From Candidatus Jettenia caeni (GTDB taxonomy: Bacteria; Planctomycetota; Brocadiia; Brocadiales; Brocadiaceae), in the NCBI GenBank assembly GCA_000296795.1, contig BAFH01000004.1, positions 496,001 through 560,000 of the forward strand: DNA of 64,000 nt, written 5' to 3'. The notes beneath the pieces are model-generated. The model did no database searches and had not been told where the DNA came from. It saw only the letters and a program-made list of their open reading frames with translations. A program made the translations under genes and the position numbers. Within the stretch, counting starts at the first letter, position 1. Each line of letters opens with the position of its first letter. This document shows, one piece after another, positions 63,077 through 64,000 of the stretch.

Positions 63077-64000
63077 CTATAATACCTCCCGGGATTGCCC
63101 GGCTCCTTCTCTCAATAATTCACAGGCAGCGTTTACCACAGTACCTGGAGATAATAATCTTAAACAATTATGATGCACTTCAGGGCAAATACTCTTATAG
63201 CAGTATTTGCAAGGCACATCGTGAAACAATACATGATGCGGAACTTTCCACGGTGTATGCTGTGGATTCGTGAGTGCATACAAGTCAACCACAGGTACAC
63301 CTAATGCAGAGGCCACATGCACGGGCGCGGTGTTATTTGAAATTAAGAGCGACGAACATGATATCAGCGCCGAAAGCTCACTAAAATTCAGTTTACCAGC
63401 AAGGGAATACGAGGGCATACCAATCATGTTTTGAATAGTATGAACAAGCTCCTGTTCTGTTTCTGATCCCGTCAAAATAAGCAGAGAACCCGTTTCTTCA
63501 GCAAAACATCGGGCAACGGCAGCAAAACTTTCAGGTGGATATCTGCGTGATGGAGCGCTGGCACCGGTATGCATTACTACCCATGGCCGTTTTTTCTCTC
63601 TGTTCATTTCCCTGAGAATGGTGAGAACCTTAGCCCGTGCCTGGAGCGGCACGGAGAGGGAGATCCGTTCATCGGCAGTATGGCAGCCAATTGCTGCAAC
63701 GAGATCAAGCTGACGCCGGACCTCATGACGGGTATATTGTTTCGGTTCGGGATCAGGCAGCCAATGCGTAAGAAGCTGATAAGGATTCTCATGACAATAG
63801 GCAAGACGGAGTGGGATATCTGCCAGATAACATAAGAAAGCCGATGGCAGCGGGTTTTGGGTATATACCGTAAAAATAACTGCAGCATCAAACCTGCCCT
63901 GTCTCAAATACTCAACCATGGTGTATTCAGATTTGCTGTTGTGAGCCGGAGCCGTAGCTTTTATCCAGGGTGCATCGTATATGATGACATTGTCTATCTC
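63077..64000 (-). CDS. Glycosyltransferase family 9 (5' end beyond the window)
   Basis: The C-terminal 307 residues of a GT9 enzyme are visible and the frame is open to the right edge. WVVMHTGASAPSRRYPPESFAAVARCF and CSSLLISNNTAPVHVASALGVPVVDLYA are the family core. C-terminal cysteines (CKYCYKSICPEVHHNC) are the same kind as in the other two GT9 proteins of the window. The GT9 start motif must lie beyond 64000. About 130 bases separate it from the carbamoyltransferase gene. Confidence 0.88.
   Translation of the reverse strand, partial: EIDNVIIYDAPWIKATAPAHNSKSEYTMVEYLRQGRFDAAVIFTVYTQNPLPSAFLCYLADIPLRLAYCHENPYQLLTHWLPDPEPKQYTRHEVRRQLDLVAAIGCHTADERISLSVPLQARAKVLTILREMNREKKRPWVVMHTGASAPSRRYPPESFAAVARCFAEETGSLLILTGSETEQELVHTIQNMIGMPSYSLAGKLNFSELSALISCSSLLISNNTAPVHVASALGVPVVDLYALTNPQHTPWKVPHHVLFHDVPCKYCYKSICPEVHHNCLRLLSPGTVVNAACELLREGAGQSREVL

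Overview
The window looks like chromosome from an AT-rich, Gram-negative anaerobe. My best guess is an anammox-type planctomycete (Brocadiales). The reasons are three secreted multihaem c-type cytochromes with a cytochrome b partner, an Rh-type ammonium channel, a ferredoxin-thioredoxin reductase/thioredoxin pair, many lipoprotein and envelope-sugar genes, and AT-rich spacers with dispersed palindromic repeats. No hydrazine synthase, hydrazine dehydrogenase or rRNA gene is present, so the assignment is inference.

Layout. 1-3.2 kb: a cut-off NtrC-like receiver protein, a cytochrome b, a multihaem cytochrome c with a C-terminal membrane anchor and a c554-like cytochrome. 3.7-8.3 kb: accC, accB, a proline peptidase and dnaA, preceded by an AT-rich spacer with DnaA boxes that could be oriC. 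9-18 kb: a deoxyhypusine-synthase-like enzyme, a heptosyltransferase-like protein, small zinc and PDGLE proteins, an archaemetzincin, FtrB plus thioredoxin, trpC, a half-size TMEM165 protein, and an Rh channel with an N-terminal lectin-like domain. 18-31.6 kb: a cupin/SHOCT lipoprotein, then a plus-strand sugar region (glycogen debranching enzyme, GT4, FAD/Rieske oxidoreductase, GT9, two more GT4, MFS). 31.8-35.5 kb: a secreted subtilase and an STN/HEAT protein behind what reads as a complete c-di-GMP-I riboswitch with promoter, aptamer and terminator. 35.5-39.3 kb: a possible leader RNA, a MoeB/ThiF protein, an anchored rhodanese, a SagB-type dehydrogenase and a broken pyruvate-kinase-C-like gene. 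39.4-44.8 kb: a pentahaem cytochrome, a ComEA-like protein, clpP, tig and four tRNA genes (Gly, Leu, Lys, Arg). 44.9-58.1 kb: an ebo cluster (eboB, C, F, D and a displaced eboE) cut up by an IS element, two MITE-like repeats, a dead mgtE and an eboE relic. 58.5-64 kb: a PQQ-type dehydrogenase lipoprotein, GT2, a NodU-type carbamoyltransferase and a partial GT9.

How it works together. Two things stand out. The c-di-GMP leader appears wired as an OFF switch for a secreted protease, which would suit release of cells from aggregates when c-di-GMP falls. The ebo cluster, known from cyanobacteria and pseudomonads for moving a biosynthetic precursor to the periplasm, sits here in an envelope-sugar neighbourhood with no known product pathway beside it.
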